NCBI GenBank assembly: GCA_026389955.1
Contig: JAPLGY010000232.1
Coordinates: 1-8,805, forward strand
From: Caldilinea sp.
GTDB lineage: Bacteria > Chloroflexota > Anaerolineae > Caldilineales > Caldilineaceae
Direction of reading: 5' to 3'
Length of the DNA: 8,805 nt
Positions 1 through 6,208 of this stretch are shown piece after piece. A program made the position numbers and the translations under genes. A model generated the notes under the pieces. It was given only the letters and a program-made list of their open reading frames with translations, was not told the DNA's origin and did not search any database. The first letter of the stretch is position 1. Each line of letters begins with the position of its first letter.

Positions 1-979
1 CCGCACGATTCTCAGCGTGGTGCGCAGCACAGATGAGGTGGGACGGCGCTTCCAGCTCAGCGCTGCCGCCGTCGAACAGCTCCTGCAGCAGGCTCGGTCG
101 GTGCTCTTCTCCCACCGTGCGCTGCGCATCCGGCCAGGCCGCGACGAAAAAATCCTCACCGAGTGGAACGGACTGATGATCCACGCCTTGGCCGAATGTG
201 GAAGCCTTCTGGATCGCCCCGACGCACTCGCCGCTGCCTGCCGGGCCGCAGACTTTATTTTGGCTGCGCTGAGCCAGCCGGATGGACGTCTTTTCCGTTC
301 CTATCAGGGTGGGCGGGCCCGGTTCAACGCCTATCTGGAGGATTATGCGGCTTTCAGCCGCTCGTTGGTCGCGCTCTATGAGGCGACCTTCGACATGCGC
401 TGGCTGGGAGAAGCTGCTCGGCTGGTCCAGTGGATCTTCGCCCAGTTCTACGACCCGGCTGGCGGTTTTTTTCAGACTGGGGTCGACCACGAAACGCTGA
501 TCGTACGGCGCAAAGAGTTCATCGACAACGCACTCCCCTCTGGCAACTCGTTGGCTGCCGAGGTGCTGCTGCGTCTTGCCATCTTGCTCGACAAACCTGA
601 CTATCGCCGCGAAACAGAACGAATTCTGCTGAGGATGAAGGAGGCCATGGCTCGCCAGCCAACTGGCTTTGGCCGGCTGCTGGGTGTCCTGGAGAGCCAT
701 CTGGCTCCCAGCCAAGAAATTGCGATCGTCGGGCCGGCAGAAGACCCCGCCACGGTTGCCTTGTTGTCGGCAGCCCGTCGCTACTTTCTGCCCGGAACCG
801 TGCTCGCACTCCAGGAGCCGGGCCAGGAGGCGATTTTGCCTCTGTTGACAGGACGTGCTCTGGTCGACGGCCGGCCAACGGCTTATGTCTGTGAAAACTA
901 CAGCTGCCAGCTGCCTCTGACTTCCGCAGAGGCGCTGGCAGCTGCGCTGCACAAAAGTGTTCGTCTGCCCGAAGGGTAA
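1..979 (+). CDS. YyaL/SPATA20-family (DUF255) protein, C-terminal part, 5' truncated
   Basis: The reading frame is open from the window edge (first full codon at position 2) to a TAA at 977-979. About 325 residues are visible and the N-terminal thioredoxin-like DUF255 domain lies outside the window. What is seen matches the helical, glycosidase-like (alpha/alpha-toroid) C-terminal half of the family. It includes the block [16 protein letters not shown] (about nt 134-181), the later [12 protein letters not shown] block (about nt 524-559) and the C-terminal [10 protein letters not shown] (about nt 890-919), where family members carry a Cys-containing 'C-x(5)-C' tail. The family is usually 600-700 residues long, so roughly half is present. 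Its biochemical role is not well established. Some members are annotated as thioredoxin-domain or N-acylglucosamine-epimerase-like proteins, but no specific reaction should be assigned. It is convergent with the PPIase gene, with only 47 bp between their stop codons. The family call is strong; the function is unknown. Confidence 0.88.
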   Translation, partial: RTILSVVRSTDEVGRRFQLSAAAVEQLLQQARSVLFSHRALRIRPGRDEKILTEWNGLMIHALAECGSLLDRPDALAAACRAADFILAALSQPDGRLFRSYQGGRARFNAYLEDYAAFSRSLVALYEATFDMRWLGEAARLVQWIFAQFYDPAGGFFQTGVDHETLIVRRKEFIDNALPSGNSLAAEVLLRLAILLDKPDYRRETERILLRMKEAMARQPTGFGRLLGVLESHLAPSQEIAIVGPAEDPATVALLSAARRYFLPGTVLALQEPGQEAILPLLTGRALVDGRPTAYVCENYSCQLPLTSAEALAAALHKSVRLPEG

Positions 980-1042
980 GAGCGTTCAGCGCATCGTCGC
1001 TGCTCCAACGCCGCCCGGGTCTTTTTTTACAGCCCGGTCGGC
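980..1042. other. Convergent junction with inverted repeats and a T7 tract; possible weak terminator
   Basis: Between the two convergent stop codons there is a bulged stem, GAGC..AGCG (980-983, 988-991) against CGCTGCTC (998-1005). A second imperfect inverted repeat, GCCGCCCGGG (1010-1019) against CCCGGTCGGC (1033-1042), has one mismatch. Seven T residues at 1022-1028 sit in its loop and overlap the PPIase stop codon. On the plus strand the T-tract is 16 nt away from the first stem, so this is not a textbook intrinsic terminator in either direction. It could still end transcription from both genes. Confidence 0.25.
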
Positions 1043-2418
1043 AGCAAACCCATCAGGTTGGAGGGACGTTCGATCTCTTCACTCGCCAGCTGTTCGGTCA
1101 GCCAACTCTGAAAGGCCTGAGAACGCTCTTGATCGAGCGTTGCTGCGTCCTTGGGGCGTGCATTGTCTCGTTCAAGCACCTGAATGATGTGGTAACCGAA
1201 AGAACTTTCTACCGGCTGGCTGATCGCATCGATCGCCAGACTGAAAGCAGCCTCCTCAAAGGGGGCTACCATCCTGCCTCGCCCAAACCAGCCCAGGTCA
1301 CCGTCAGAAGCGGCGCTGCCAGGGCCGTCGCTGGACTCAGAAGCCAGCTGGGCAAAATCAGCGCCGTCCATCAGCTGTTGATAGAGCTCGTTGGCCAGCG
1401 CCAATGTTTCTTCTTGGCTGAGCGGGGCGGGTGTCGGCTCTTGGGTCGGCGCACCATCAGGCAATGCGGTGGCTGTGGGTGCCGGGGTTGCATCTGGCAG
1501 CGCTGTGGGCTCGGGGGTGGGCTCTCGCACACTCAACAGAATGTGGCGAGCACGGACGGCTTCTTCGGTCGTCTCAACGTTTTCGTCGGCAATGAGTTCC
1601 TGCAACTTTTCGCGCAACAGACGGGATCGGACGATCTGTCTGTATTCGTCCAGCGTCATTCCGGCGATCTGGTCGATCGATTTTTGCAGATTGCCGAGCC
1701 GTTCCAAGTAGGTGGTCTCTGTGATGATGGAAGGGGGCGGCGGCACAGGCGGGGTCGGCACCGTCGCTGTCACCGGGGGGGCGCTGGGGTCTACGGTGGG
1801 GAGGGGGGTTGGCGTCCATACAGCTGCCGTGGCCGTGGCATCCAGGCCTGCCTGGGCAGTGGCGGTTGCCTGGGGCTCGGTCACCAACCCGCTGCTGTTG
1901 GCCAGTTCTTCGCGCAGGGCATTCTCTACTTCTTCGTCGCTGACCACAATGCCCCGGGCACTGGCCTCTTTCTGGAGGATCAGATCTTCGAGCATGTTGT
2001 TGAGGGCCTGTTGCCCCAGCGCAAAGGGGCTACCCAACGTACTCTGCAGCTGGCTGATCTGGGTGGCAAAGACCCCCTGTCCGAACTGTTGGCTGAACTG
2101 CTGTTCCAGTTCCTGATAGCGGATCAGTTGGTTGGTCAGGCTGTTCTGCTCAAATTTCACCCGTTTCCAGAACTGACTCGCTGCGATCGAGACATCTCCG
2201 ACTTTGGCCACCTCTGCGCTGGGAAGAAATAGGAATTGGTAGACAACCCCGACCAAAACAGCAAGCAGCGCCACGGCCAGCGCTGCTCCTACATACGTAT
2301 ACAGTTTCCGATGTCGTTCCCGGTCGCGGTGGCGCAGCCGTTCTTCTTTGCGCGTCAGCTCGCGCGTCAGCGTGTTCGACTGTTCGGCAGCCTGCTTTTT
2401 TTTGTTGCGTTCGGCCAT
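1027..2418 (-). CDS. Membrane-anchored PpiC/parvulin-type peptidyl-prolyl cis-trans isomerase (SurA/PrsA-like)
   Basis: The product has 463 residues. It begins with a very basic cytoplasmic segment (1-39), then one hydrophobic segment at about 41-65 with no lipobox Cys, so it is a signal-anchored extracytoplasmic protein. A SurA-like N-terminal helical domain (about 68-175 and 230-280) is followed by a parvulin rotamase domain. That domain opens with RARHILLS (289-296) and continues with [20 protein letters not shown] (352-371), [20 protein letters not shown] (373-392) and [14 protein letters not shown] (405-418). Family members catalyse prolyl isomerisation and chaperone exported proteins. 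Two Pro/Thr/Ala-rich linkers (about 180-230 and 299-332) interrupt the fold; the second lies inside the parvulin domain, after its first strand. The ATG is 3 nt after the rpsR stop and has a GGAAG ribosome site inside the end of rpsR, so the gene is co-transcribed and probably coupled with it. The domain assignment is firm; clients are unknown. Confidence 0.9.
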   Translation of the reverse strand: MAERNKKKQAAEQSNTLTRELTRKEERLRHRDRERHRKLYTYVGAALAVALLAVLVGVVYQFLFLPSAEVAKVGDVSIAASQFWKRVKFEQNSLTNQLIRYQELEQQFSQQFGQGVFATQISQLQSTLGSPFALGQQALNNMLEDLILQKEASARGIVVSDEEVENALREELANSSGLVTEPQATATAQAGLDATATAAVWTPTPLPTVDPSAPPVTATVPTPPVPPPPSIITETTYLERLGNLQKSIDQIAGMTLDEYRQIVRSRLLREKLQELIADENVETTEEAVRARHILLSVREPTPEPTALPDATPAPTATALPDGAPTQEPTPAPLSQEETLALANELYQQLMDGADFAQLASESSDGPGSAASDGDLGWFGRGRMVAPFEEAAFSLAIDAISQPVESSFGYHIIQVLERDNARPKDAATLDQERSQAFQSWLTEQLASEEIERPSNLMGLLPTGL

Positions 2419-2421
2419 AAA

Positions 2422-2853
2422 CTACTTCCGTTTGCGGACAATACGGGTTTGATCTGCGGTGTAGGGGAGCAGAGCCAACTGGCGAGCGCGCTTGATCTCG
2501 CGCACGATCCTGCGCTGCACCTTGGCGCTGACACGCGTTTTGCGGCGGGAGAGGATGCGTCCACGCCGGTCCAAGAAACGTGACAGCAAACCGATATTTT
2601 TGTAGTCGATCTCATCGTAGCGCACATCGGACCCAATCCGGCGGGTACGCCCGGATCCTTCCCGTTCTACATACTGGGCTGGGGCCGTAAAGCTGTCTTC
2701 TTCTTCATGTGCTTGTTCTTCTTCAGGATCATCGTCGCCAGCGAAAACGACCGGGGCCGGCGGCGGCACAAGCGGGCTGGCTGCGGATCCACTCTCCACA
2801 GCAGCAGTCAAAGCGTCGTTCTGTTCAGGGGTAGCAGTTGTCTGTTCACTCAT
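2422..2853 (-). CDS. rpsR: 30S ribosomal protein S18 with a long acidic N-terminal extension
   Basis: The product has 143 residues. The S18 core spans about 75-143, with [20 protein letters not shown] (82-101) followed by [20 protein letters not shown] (102-121) and ending in a basic tail. S18 binds S6 and 16S rRNA in the platform of the small subunit. There is no cysteine, so this is a non-zinc-binding S18. Residues 1-74 are extra relative to the usual 70-100-residue protein. They are Ala/Pro/Ser-rich with an acidic run ([15 protein letters not shown], about 39-53). The ATG at 2853 is preferred because AAAGGA lies about 10 nt upstream. A further in-frame ATG at 2892 would add 13 residues and overlap the end of rpsF, but I see no comparable ribosome site for it. 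The gene lies 31 nt downstream of rpsF and is followed at 3 nt by the PPIase gene. Confidence 0.95.
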   Translation of the reverse strand: MSEQTTATPEQNDALTAAVESGSAASPLVPPPAPVVFAGDDDPEEEQAHEEEDSFTAPAQYVEREGSGRTRRIGSDVRYDEIDYKNIGLLSRFLDRRGRILSRRKTRVSAKVQRRIVREIKRARQLALLPYTADQTRIVRKRK

Positions 2854-2884
2854 CGGTCTGGGATCCTTTCGTTGCTTTTCTACC

Positions 2885-3187
2885 TTACGCATCCTTGCGC
2901 ATCAGAAGATAGCGCATGACATCTTCGCTGTAGCGCAGCGTGCGGTCAATTTCGTCGGCACCCGCCGCCGGCATCTGAAAACGATGCAGGATGTAATGGC
3001 CCTCAAAATGGCGTTCGATCGGGTAGGCAAGCGTGCGTTTTCCCCAGACTTCAGTGGCAATCTCGCTTCCACCCTGCGCAGCGATGACATCTTGCAGACG
3101 GCTGTCAAAACTGTTGATTCCACTCTCGTCGAGTTGGGGTTGCAGAATGTAGACCAGTTCGTACTGGCGTTCGTTCGCACCGTTCAT
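2885..3187 (-). CDS. rpsF: 30S ribosomal protein S6
   Basis: The product has 100 residues, the normal family length. The start is typical, with [15 protein letters not shown] (7-21). The conserved S6 features [20 protein letters not shown] (47-66) and a C-terminal [18 protein letters not shown] (82-99) follow. S6 forms a heterodimer with S18 on the 30S platform. The ATG at 3187 is chosen over an in-frame upstream extension to 3301 because GAAAGGA sits 7 nt before it. The residues encoded upstream also do not look like S6, and the extension would cover the leader hairpins. It is the first gene of the rpsF-rpsR-PPIase operon. The ssb gene that commonly separates rpsF and rpsR in bacteria is absent. 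Confidence 0.96.
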   Translation of the reverse strand: MNGANERQYELVYILQPQLDESGINSFDSRLQDVIAAQGGSEIATEVWGKRTLAYPIERHFEGHYILHRFQMPAAGADEIDRTLRYSEDVMRYLLMRKDA

Positions 3188-3217
3188 AATGGATTCCTTT
3201 CTTTCTCTGGAGTTGCC

Positions 3218-3278
3218 CGCAGGTCCACCCTGCGAACAGAAAGAACAAGAGAGGGGGCGGTGCACCGCTTCTCTTGTT
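3218..3278 (-). promoter_or_regulatory. Structured rpsF leader, candidate S6:S18 autoregulatory element
   Basis: On the minus strand, AACAAGAGA (3278-3270) pairs perfectly with TCTCTTGTT (3252-3244). The stem encloses the 12-nt palindrome GCGGTGCACCGC (3268-3257) and an asymmetric C-rich 3' bulge CCCC (3256-3253) opposite a single A. A second hairpin, CGCAGG-GTGGA-CCTGCG (3234-3218), follows. The first stem starts about 8 nt after the predicted transcription start. Many bacteria carry an S6:S18-binding hairpin with a CCG-containing 3' bulge in the rpsF 5' UTR. Position, shape and C-rich bulge agree with that, but I cannot align it to the consensus here. In the simplest fold the CCG lies in the inner stem rather than the bulge. 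Confidence 0.5.
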
Positions 3279-3292
3279 GCAGACCATTCCTT

Positions 3293-3321
3293 ATCATACA
3301 TGGAGAAGACAGATGTACCAA
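3293..3321 (-). promoter_or_regulatory. Sigma70-type promoter of the rpsF-rpsR-PPIase operon
   Basis: On the minus strand, -35 TTGGTA (3321-3316) and -10 TATGAT (3298-3293) are separated by exactly 17 nt. The predicted start is near 3286, giving a leader of about 99 nt that contains the paired hairpins. No better match was seen closer to rpsF. Confidence 0.6.
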
Positions 3322-3352
3322 ATCGCCCAAGCTTCTTGCGCGCTTCTCTGGC

Positions 3353-3382
3353 TTGGCCGTTCGGACCGGATTGGCCGATAAT
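3353..3382 (+). promoter_or_regulatory. Possible sigma70-type promoter for the serine hydrolase gene
   Basis: TTGGCC (3353-3358) and GATAAT (3377-3382) are spaced by 18 nt. The predicted start is near 3389, which would leave a leader of about 205 nt. It diverges from the rpsF promoter 32 bp away. The -35 match is only fair and the long leader is a caution. Confidence 0.35.
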
Positions 3383-3593
3383 GCGCCCATGCAGATCTGG
3401 CTTCTTTCACCGTACCCTGCTGGCAGCCATCCATCTTGGGCAGAGGGGTATATTCGCCATTCATGCCGTTCGAACACTCTGCGCAAGATGGCTGGCTGCG
3501 CACTTTTCTCGCCCTGCGCTTCGACCGACAGGAGGTCGCAGCCCGCGACGCTGCGTTTTTTACACAGCTGGTCTGCACAAGTGGAGATTTCCC
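3383..3593 (+). other. Gene-free leader region upstream of the serine hydrolase
   Basis: Together with the two promoters and the rpsF leader this makes a 406-bp stretch without a convincing gene. The only coding hint is a short frame from ATG 3463 to a stop ending at 3618 (51 codons). It overlaps the start of the hydrolase gene and has only a distant ribosome-site-like AGAGGGG. The hydrolase frame itself is open back to 3189, but that extension does not resemble the family and its own start is not supported by a ribosome site. Confidence 0.4.
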
Positions 3594-4862
3594 ATGCATG
3601 AACTGGACAGGTATCTGACCTCCCTGCTGACAACGCCGGGTGCGCCCCTCTCTGGACTGGCTGTCGTGGTCTACAGGCAGGGGCAGATTTGCTATGAGGG
3701 CTACTTCGGCCAGCGGCGGATCGACCCCCAAGAGCCGGCACGTTCGCTTCCGGTCACACCGACCACACGGTTTCGGGTAGCGTCCCTCTCCAAAACTGTC
3801 ACTGCGCTGGCCACCATGCAGCTGGTCGAGCAAAGCCAACTCGATCTCGACGCTGACCTCAGCACAGTCCTCGGCTGGCCTTTGTACAACCCGCACTGGC
3901 CAGCCATTCCCATCACCGCCCGGATGCTCCTCACCCACACCTCCTCGCTGCGCGACGGAGAAAGTTATCTCTTTCCACCCACCACGACGCTGGCCAGCGT
4001 GCTGGCTGCTGACCGCCCTGGCGCAGCCAGCAGCGCCCATGTCGCCACCCCGCACCCAGAGCTCGATCTGGCCCCTGGTCGCTTCTTCACCTACTGCAAC
4101 CTCGGCTTCGGTCTGCTGGGCACAGTGGTCGAAAAAGTGAGCGGCGAGCGCTTCGACCGCTATGTTACCCACCGTCTGCTGGCCGGGCTGGGGGTCGAGG
4201 CTTCGTTCAACGTGGCGACGTTGAGCGCTGACGCCCTCAGCCAGCTGGCTCCCCTCTATCGTCGCCGACAGGCAGGAATCTGGAACCCAGAGGGACCCTG
4301 GGTGGCCCAGATCGATGATCTGGCCAGCACCCCTCCCTTCCCTGCCCCCCATGAGCTTGAACAGTACCACCCCGGCAGCAACGGCACCCTCTTCTCTCCA
4401 CAAGGAGGGCTCCGGATTTCAGCGCGCGACCTGGTCGAAGTGATGAAGGTCTTTTTGAATGCCGGGCAGGGACGCCATCGCCCCGTCCTTCAACCAGCTA
4501 CGGTCGCACAGATCCTGCAGGTCGAATGGCGCTTCGACCCCACCCTGCGCAACGGCGACCCCTACGGCGGGTTGATGCGCGCCTGGGGACTGGGGCTGCA
4601 CCACTTCACCGGTTCACCTGCCGATGCCCATGGCCGCTCCGACCGCCTGGCTGGCAACCACCCCAGGCCTGCTTGGGGCCATCTGGGCGATGCACATGGG
4701 CTGCTCGGCGGCATGCTCTTTGACCCCAGCCACAACACAGGCATGATTTATCTGATCGGTGGCGTCGGCTGCGATCCCGAAACCTATCGAGGCAAGGACT
4801 CCGCCTTCTACGGCTGGGAAGAAGCTCTCCAGCGTGCGATCCTGGCCTTTTTCCCGCTGTAA
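3594..4862 (+). CDS. Serine hydrolase of the class C beta-lactamase-related family (PF00144 type)
   Basis: The product has 422 residues. The three signature elements of serine beta-lactamase/esterase/D-aminopeptidase folds are visible. The nucleophile motif is SLSK (Ser64, Lys67) in [17 protein letters not shown]. The second motif is YCN (167-169) in [13 protein letters not shown]. The third is HLG (363-365) in [14 protein letters not shown], in place of KTG. The MLLTHTSSL block (111-119) is also typical. There is no signal peptide or membrane segment, so a cytoplasmic enzyme is expected, more likely an esterase or peptidase than a resistance enzyme. The substrate cannot be read from sequence. 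The ATG at 3594 is preferred because GGAG lies 7 nt upstream and homology-like sequence begins there. It is transcribed alone, divergent from rpsF. No clear terminator was seen after it. Confidence 0.87.
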   Translation: MHELDRYLTSLLTTPGAPLSGLAVVVYRQGQICYEGYFGQRRIDPQEPARSLPVTPTTRFRVASLSKTVTALATMQLVEQSQLDLDADLSTVLGWPLYNPHWPAIPITARMLLTHTSSLRDGESYLFPPTTTLASVLAADRPGAASSAHVATPHPELDLAPGRFFTYCNLGFGLLGTVVEKVSGERFDRYVTHRLLAGLGVEASFNVATLSADALSQLAPLYRRRQAGIWNPEGPWVAQIDDLASTPPFPAPHELEQYHPGSNGTLFSPQGGLRISARDLVEVMKVFLNAGQGRHRPVLQPATVAQILQVEWRFDPTLRNGDPYGGLMRAWGLGLHHFTGSPADAHGRSDRLAGNHPRPAWGHLGDAHGLLGGMLFDPSHNTGMIYLIGGVGCDPETYRGKDSAFYGWEEALQRAILAFFPL

Positions 4863-4967
4863 CCGTCTGGGGTTGTCAGCAGTTCTGCACCGCTTGCACA
4901 GGTGCTATGCCCTTCTCGAACAACCGTCCGCTGCCAGTCTGGAATTGCTGGGCCAGATCGCTGCAAT

Positions 4968-4996
4968 TTGACGCAACCCCAGCCTTGCAGTAGGAT
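4968..4996 (+). promoter_or_regulatory. Sigma70-type promoter of the sufE operon
   Basis: TTGACG (4968-4973) and TAGGAT (4991-4996) are spaced by exactly 17 nt. The predicted start is near 5003, about 80 nt before the chosen sufE start. The leader would contain the hairpin at 5027-5055. The 221 bp between the hydrolase and sufE hold no other gene that I can support. Confidence 0.55.
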
Positions 4997-5026
4997 CTAT
5001 CGCACTGTTCCAGACAATCAGGCTCT

Positions 5027-5055
5027 ACACGCCAACCCCTACGGGGCTGGCGTGT
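5027..5055 (+). promoter_or_regulatory. Hairpin in the sufE leader
   Basis: ACACGCCA (5027-5034) pairs with TGGCGTGT (5048-5055). After one A/C mismatch, CCCC (5036-5039) pairs with GGGG (5043-5046) around a TAC loop. No T-tract follows on either strand, so it is not a standard intrinsic terminator. It lies 28 nt before the GTG start and contains the alternative GTG at 5054, which argues against that start. It may protect the mRNA 5' end or modulate translation. Confidence 0.5.
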
Positions 5056-5083
5056 GCTGACCCACCAGTGGAGAAACACGGTC

Positions 5084-5536
5084 GTGACCGAGACAACGTT
5101 GCAAGAAAAAATCAACCGCTGCCCACCCGCCTTGCAAGAGATCATCGCTGAATTTCGCGAGGCCACCCCGCGCGACCGGATGGAATATCTGATCGAATTT
5201 TCGCTCAATCTGCCTGGATTGCCAGAGCGCTATCAAGCCCAACGGGATAGCCTCGAACAAGTCCATGAATGCCAGACCCCGGTCTTTCTGGCAGCCGAAG
5301 TGCAGCAAGAGCAGGTGCATTTTTATCTGGACATCCCCCCCGAATCTCCGACCGTACGCGGCTATGCGGCGATTCTGGTGGCGGGCTTCACCGGTGCCAC
5401 CCCGGAGGCCGTGTTGTCGACGCCGGACGATGTCTATCTGCTGCTTGGCCTGCACGAAGTCATCACGCCGCAAAGGGTTCGCGGTCTGCATGCATTGTTG
5501 AACTATATGAAAAAACAGGTACGAAGGCATCAATGA
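5084..5536 (+). CDS. sufE: SufE family cysteine desulfurase-associated sulfur acceptor
   Basis: The product has 150 residues, close to the usual 135-150. SufE takes persulfide sulfur from the SufS cysteine desulfurase onto one cysteine and passes it to the SufBCD scaffold for Fe-S cluster assembly in the cytoplasm. The signature [10 protein letters not shown] (60-69) places the acceptor cysteine at Cys63, in the family's V-x-x-C-Q-S/T motif. An N-terminal helix pair with [19 protein letters not shown] (30-48) and a C-terminal [16 protein letters not shown] (131-146) also fit. The start is GTG 5084, supported by GGAG 10 nt upstream. The in-frame GTG at 5054 lies within a hairpin and has no ribosome site. 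No sufS or sufBCD is in the window. Its stop codon overlaps the start of the next gene. Confidence 0.92.
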   Translation: MTETTLQEKINRCPPALQEIIAEFREATPRDRMEYLIEFSLNLPGLPERYQAQRDSLEQVHECQTPVFLAAEVQQEQVHFYLDIPPESPTVRGYAAILVAGFTGATPEAVLSTPDDVYLLLGLHEVITPQRVRGLHALLNYMKKQVRRHQ

Positions 5537-6117
5537 GCACCAAGTCCGGTTTTTCGCGCTGCCCTTACTGCCGGCACAAACTCGATAAAACCCCCAAACG
5601 CAAGACGCTCTGCCCACAATGCAGCAAACCGATCTATGTGCGCGGCGGGAAGCTGCTGCGCGAAGATGCACTGGCTGAGAGCGAGGAAACAAAACCCAAA
5701 GCCAGCAAACCCAAGGCAAGCCCTCGCAAACCCAAAAAATCCACAGCCAGGCCTTCCAAGCAGACCGCTCTTGGGCAGCTGGCCGCCGATCTGCTGAAGC
5801 TGGACAAGGAAACGTATCGAGACGAAGATCGGATGGCGGGCCTGCAGCTTCTGCTCAAACTGGCTGGAGCTCTCCTGGCCAGCGGCAACCTGGCTTCCCT
5901 GCTGACCGGCCTGTTCGGCAGCGCTTCTGCCAACAGCGCTGACCGCAGCGGACTGGCGGGGCTGGTCCAGGAACTGGAAAGCACCCAACTGATTGAAACC
6001 GCCTCAACCGCCTATGCGGGGCTCAACGAGCAGGAACAGTTCTATCTGCGGGCCGTTGTCTCCTGGATTCAGAATGGTTTTCAGCTGCCCGAAGCCGAAG
6101 AGCGCCCTGTTCGCTGA
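5533..6117 (+). CDS. Zinc-ribbon protein of unknown function, coupled to sufE
   Basis: The product has 194 residues and I do not recognise the whole. Residues 9-32 form a CPYC-x13-CPQC zinc ribbon (Cys10, Cys13, Cys27, Cys30). It is followed by [13 protein letters not shown]. Residues about 53-76 are a low-complexity Lys/Pro/Ser/Ala linker with a repeated KPKAS motif. The rest, about 77-186, is predicted helical and fairly hydrophobic in the middle ([20 protein letters not shown], 104-123). That stretch reads as an amphipathic helix or buried core rather than a clear membrane span. The ATG overlaps the sufE stop as ATGA (5533-5536), so translation is probably coupled and the two are one operon. 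The ribbon might bind nucleic acid, protein or only zinc, and nothing in the sequence decides this. A link to sulfur transfer is inferred from position only. Confidence 0.8.
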   Translation: MSTKSGFSRCPYCRHKLDKTPKRKTLCPQCSKPIYVRGGKLLREDALAESEETKPKASKPKASPRKPKKSTARPSKQTALGQLAADLLKLDKETYRDEDRMAGLQLLLKLAGALLASGNLASLLTGLFGSASANSADRSGLAGLVQELESTQLIETASTAYAGLNEQEQFYLRAVVSWIQNGFQLPEAEERPVR

Positions 6118-6133
6118 GAGAATGCGTTCTTAC

Positions 6134-6177
6134 AAAAAAACGCTGGTGGGAGGTGGTTTGGCCACCTCCCACCAGCG
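6134..6177 (-). terminator. Strong intrinsic terminator of the lipoprotein gene
   Basis: A perfect 16-bp stem, CGCTGGTGGGAGGTGG (6141-6156) with its complement (6162-6177), has a 5-nt loop. On the minus strand the stem is followed directly by seven T residues (complement of 6134-6140). It lies 31 nt after the lipoprotein stop codon. The plus-strand operon that ends at 6117 could also stop in this stem, but there is no T-tract in that direction. Confidence 0.9.
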
Positions 6178-6208
6178 CTGACTGCTGTCCAGCTGCTCGA
6201 CAGAAGCT

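Noticed and set aside
1129..2232. Long plus-strand open frame (367 codons) opposite the PPIase gene
   Set aside because: It is the antisense of a clear parvulin gene with recognisable motifs. Its own composition (Gly/Arg/Cys-rich runs) mirrors the Pro/Thr/Ala-rich linkers, and there is no supported ribosome site.
3189..3593. N-terminal extension of the serine hydrolase to 557 residues
   Set aside because: The added residues do not resemble the family, the upstream start has no ribosome site and overlaps the rpsF leader. The ATG at 3594 has GGAG at a proper distance.
3294..4403. 369-codon minus-strand frame opposite the serine hydrolase
   Set aside because: It lies antisense to a gene with all three serine hydrolase motifs, has no recognisable domain, and would cover the rpsF promoter.
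3594..4862. Antibiotic-resistance beta-lactamase
   Set aside because: The fold motifs fit, but there is no signal peptide, the third motif is HLG rather than KTG, and the family is mostly esterases and peptidases. A resistance role is not supported.
5039..5719. 226-codon minus-strand frame across sufE and the zinc-ribbon gene
   Set aside because: It is a shadow of two real genes in other frames, with no motif and no plausible start signal.
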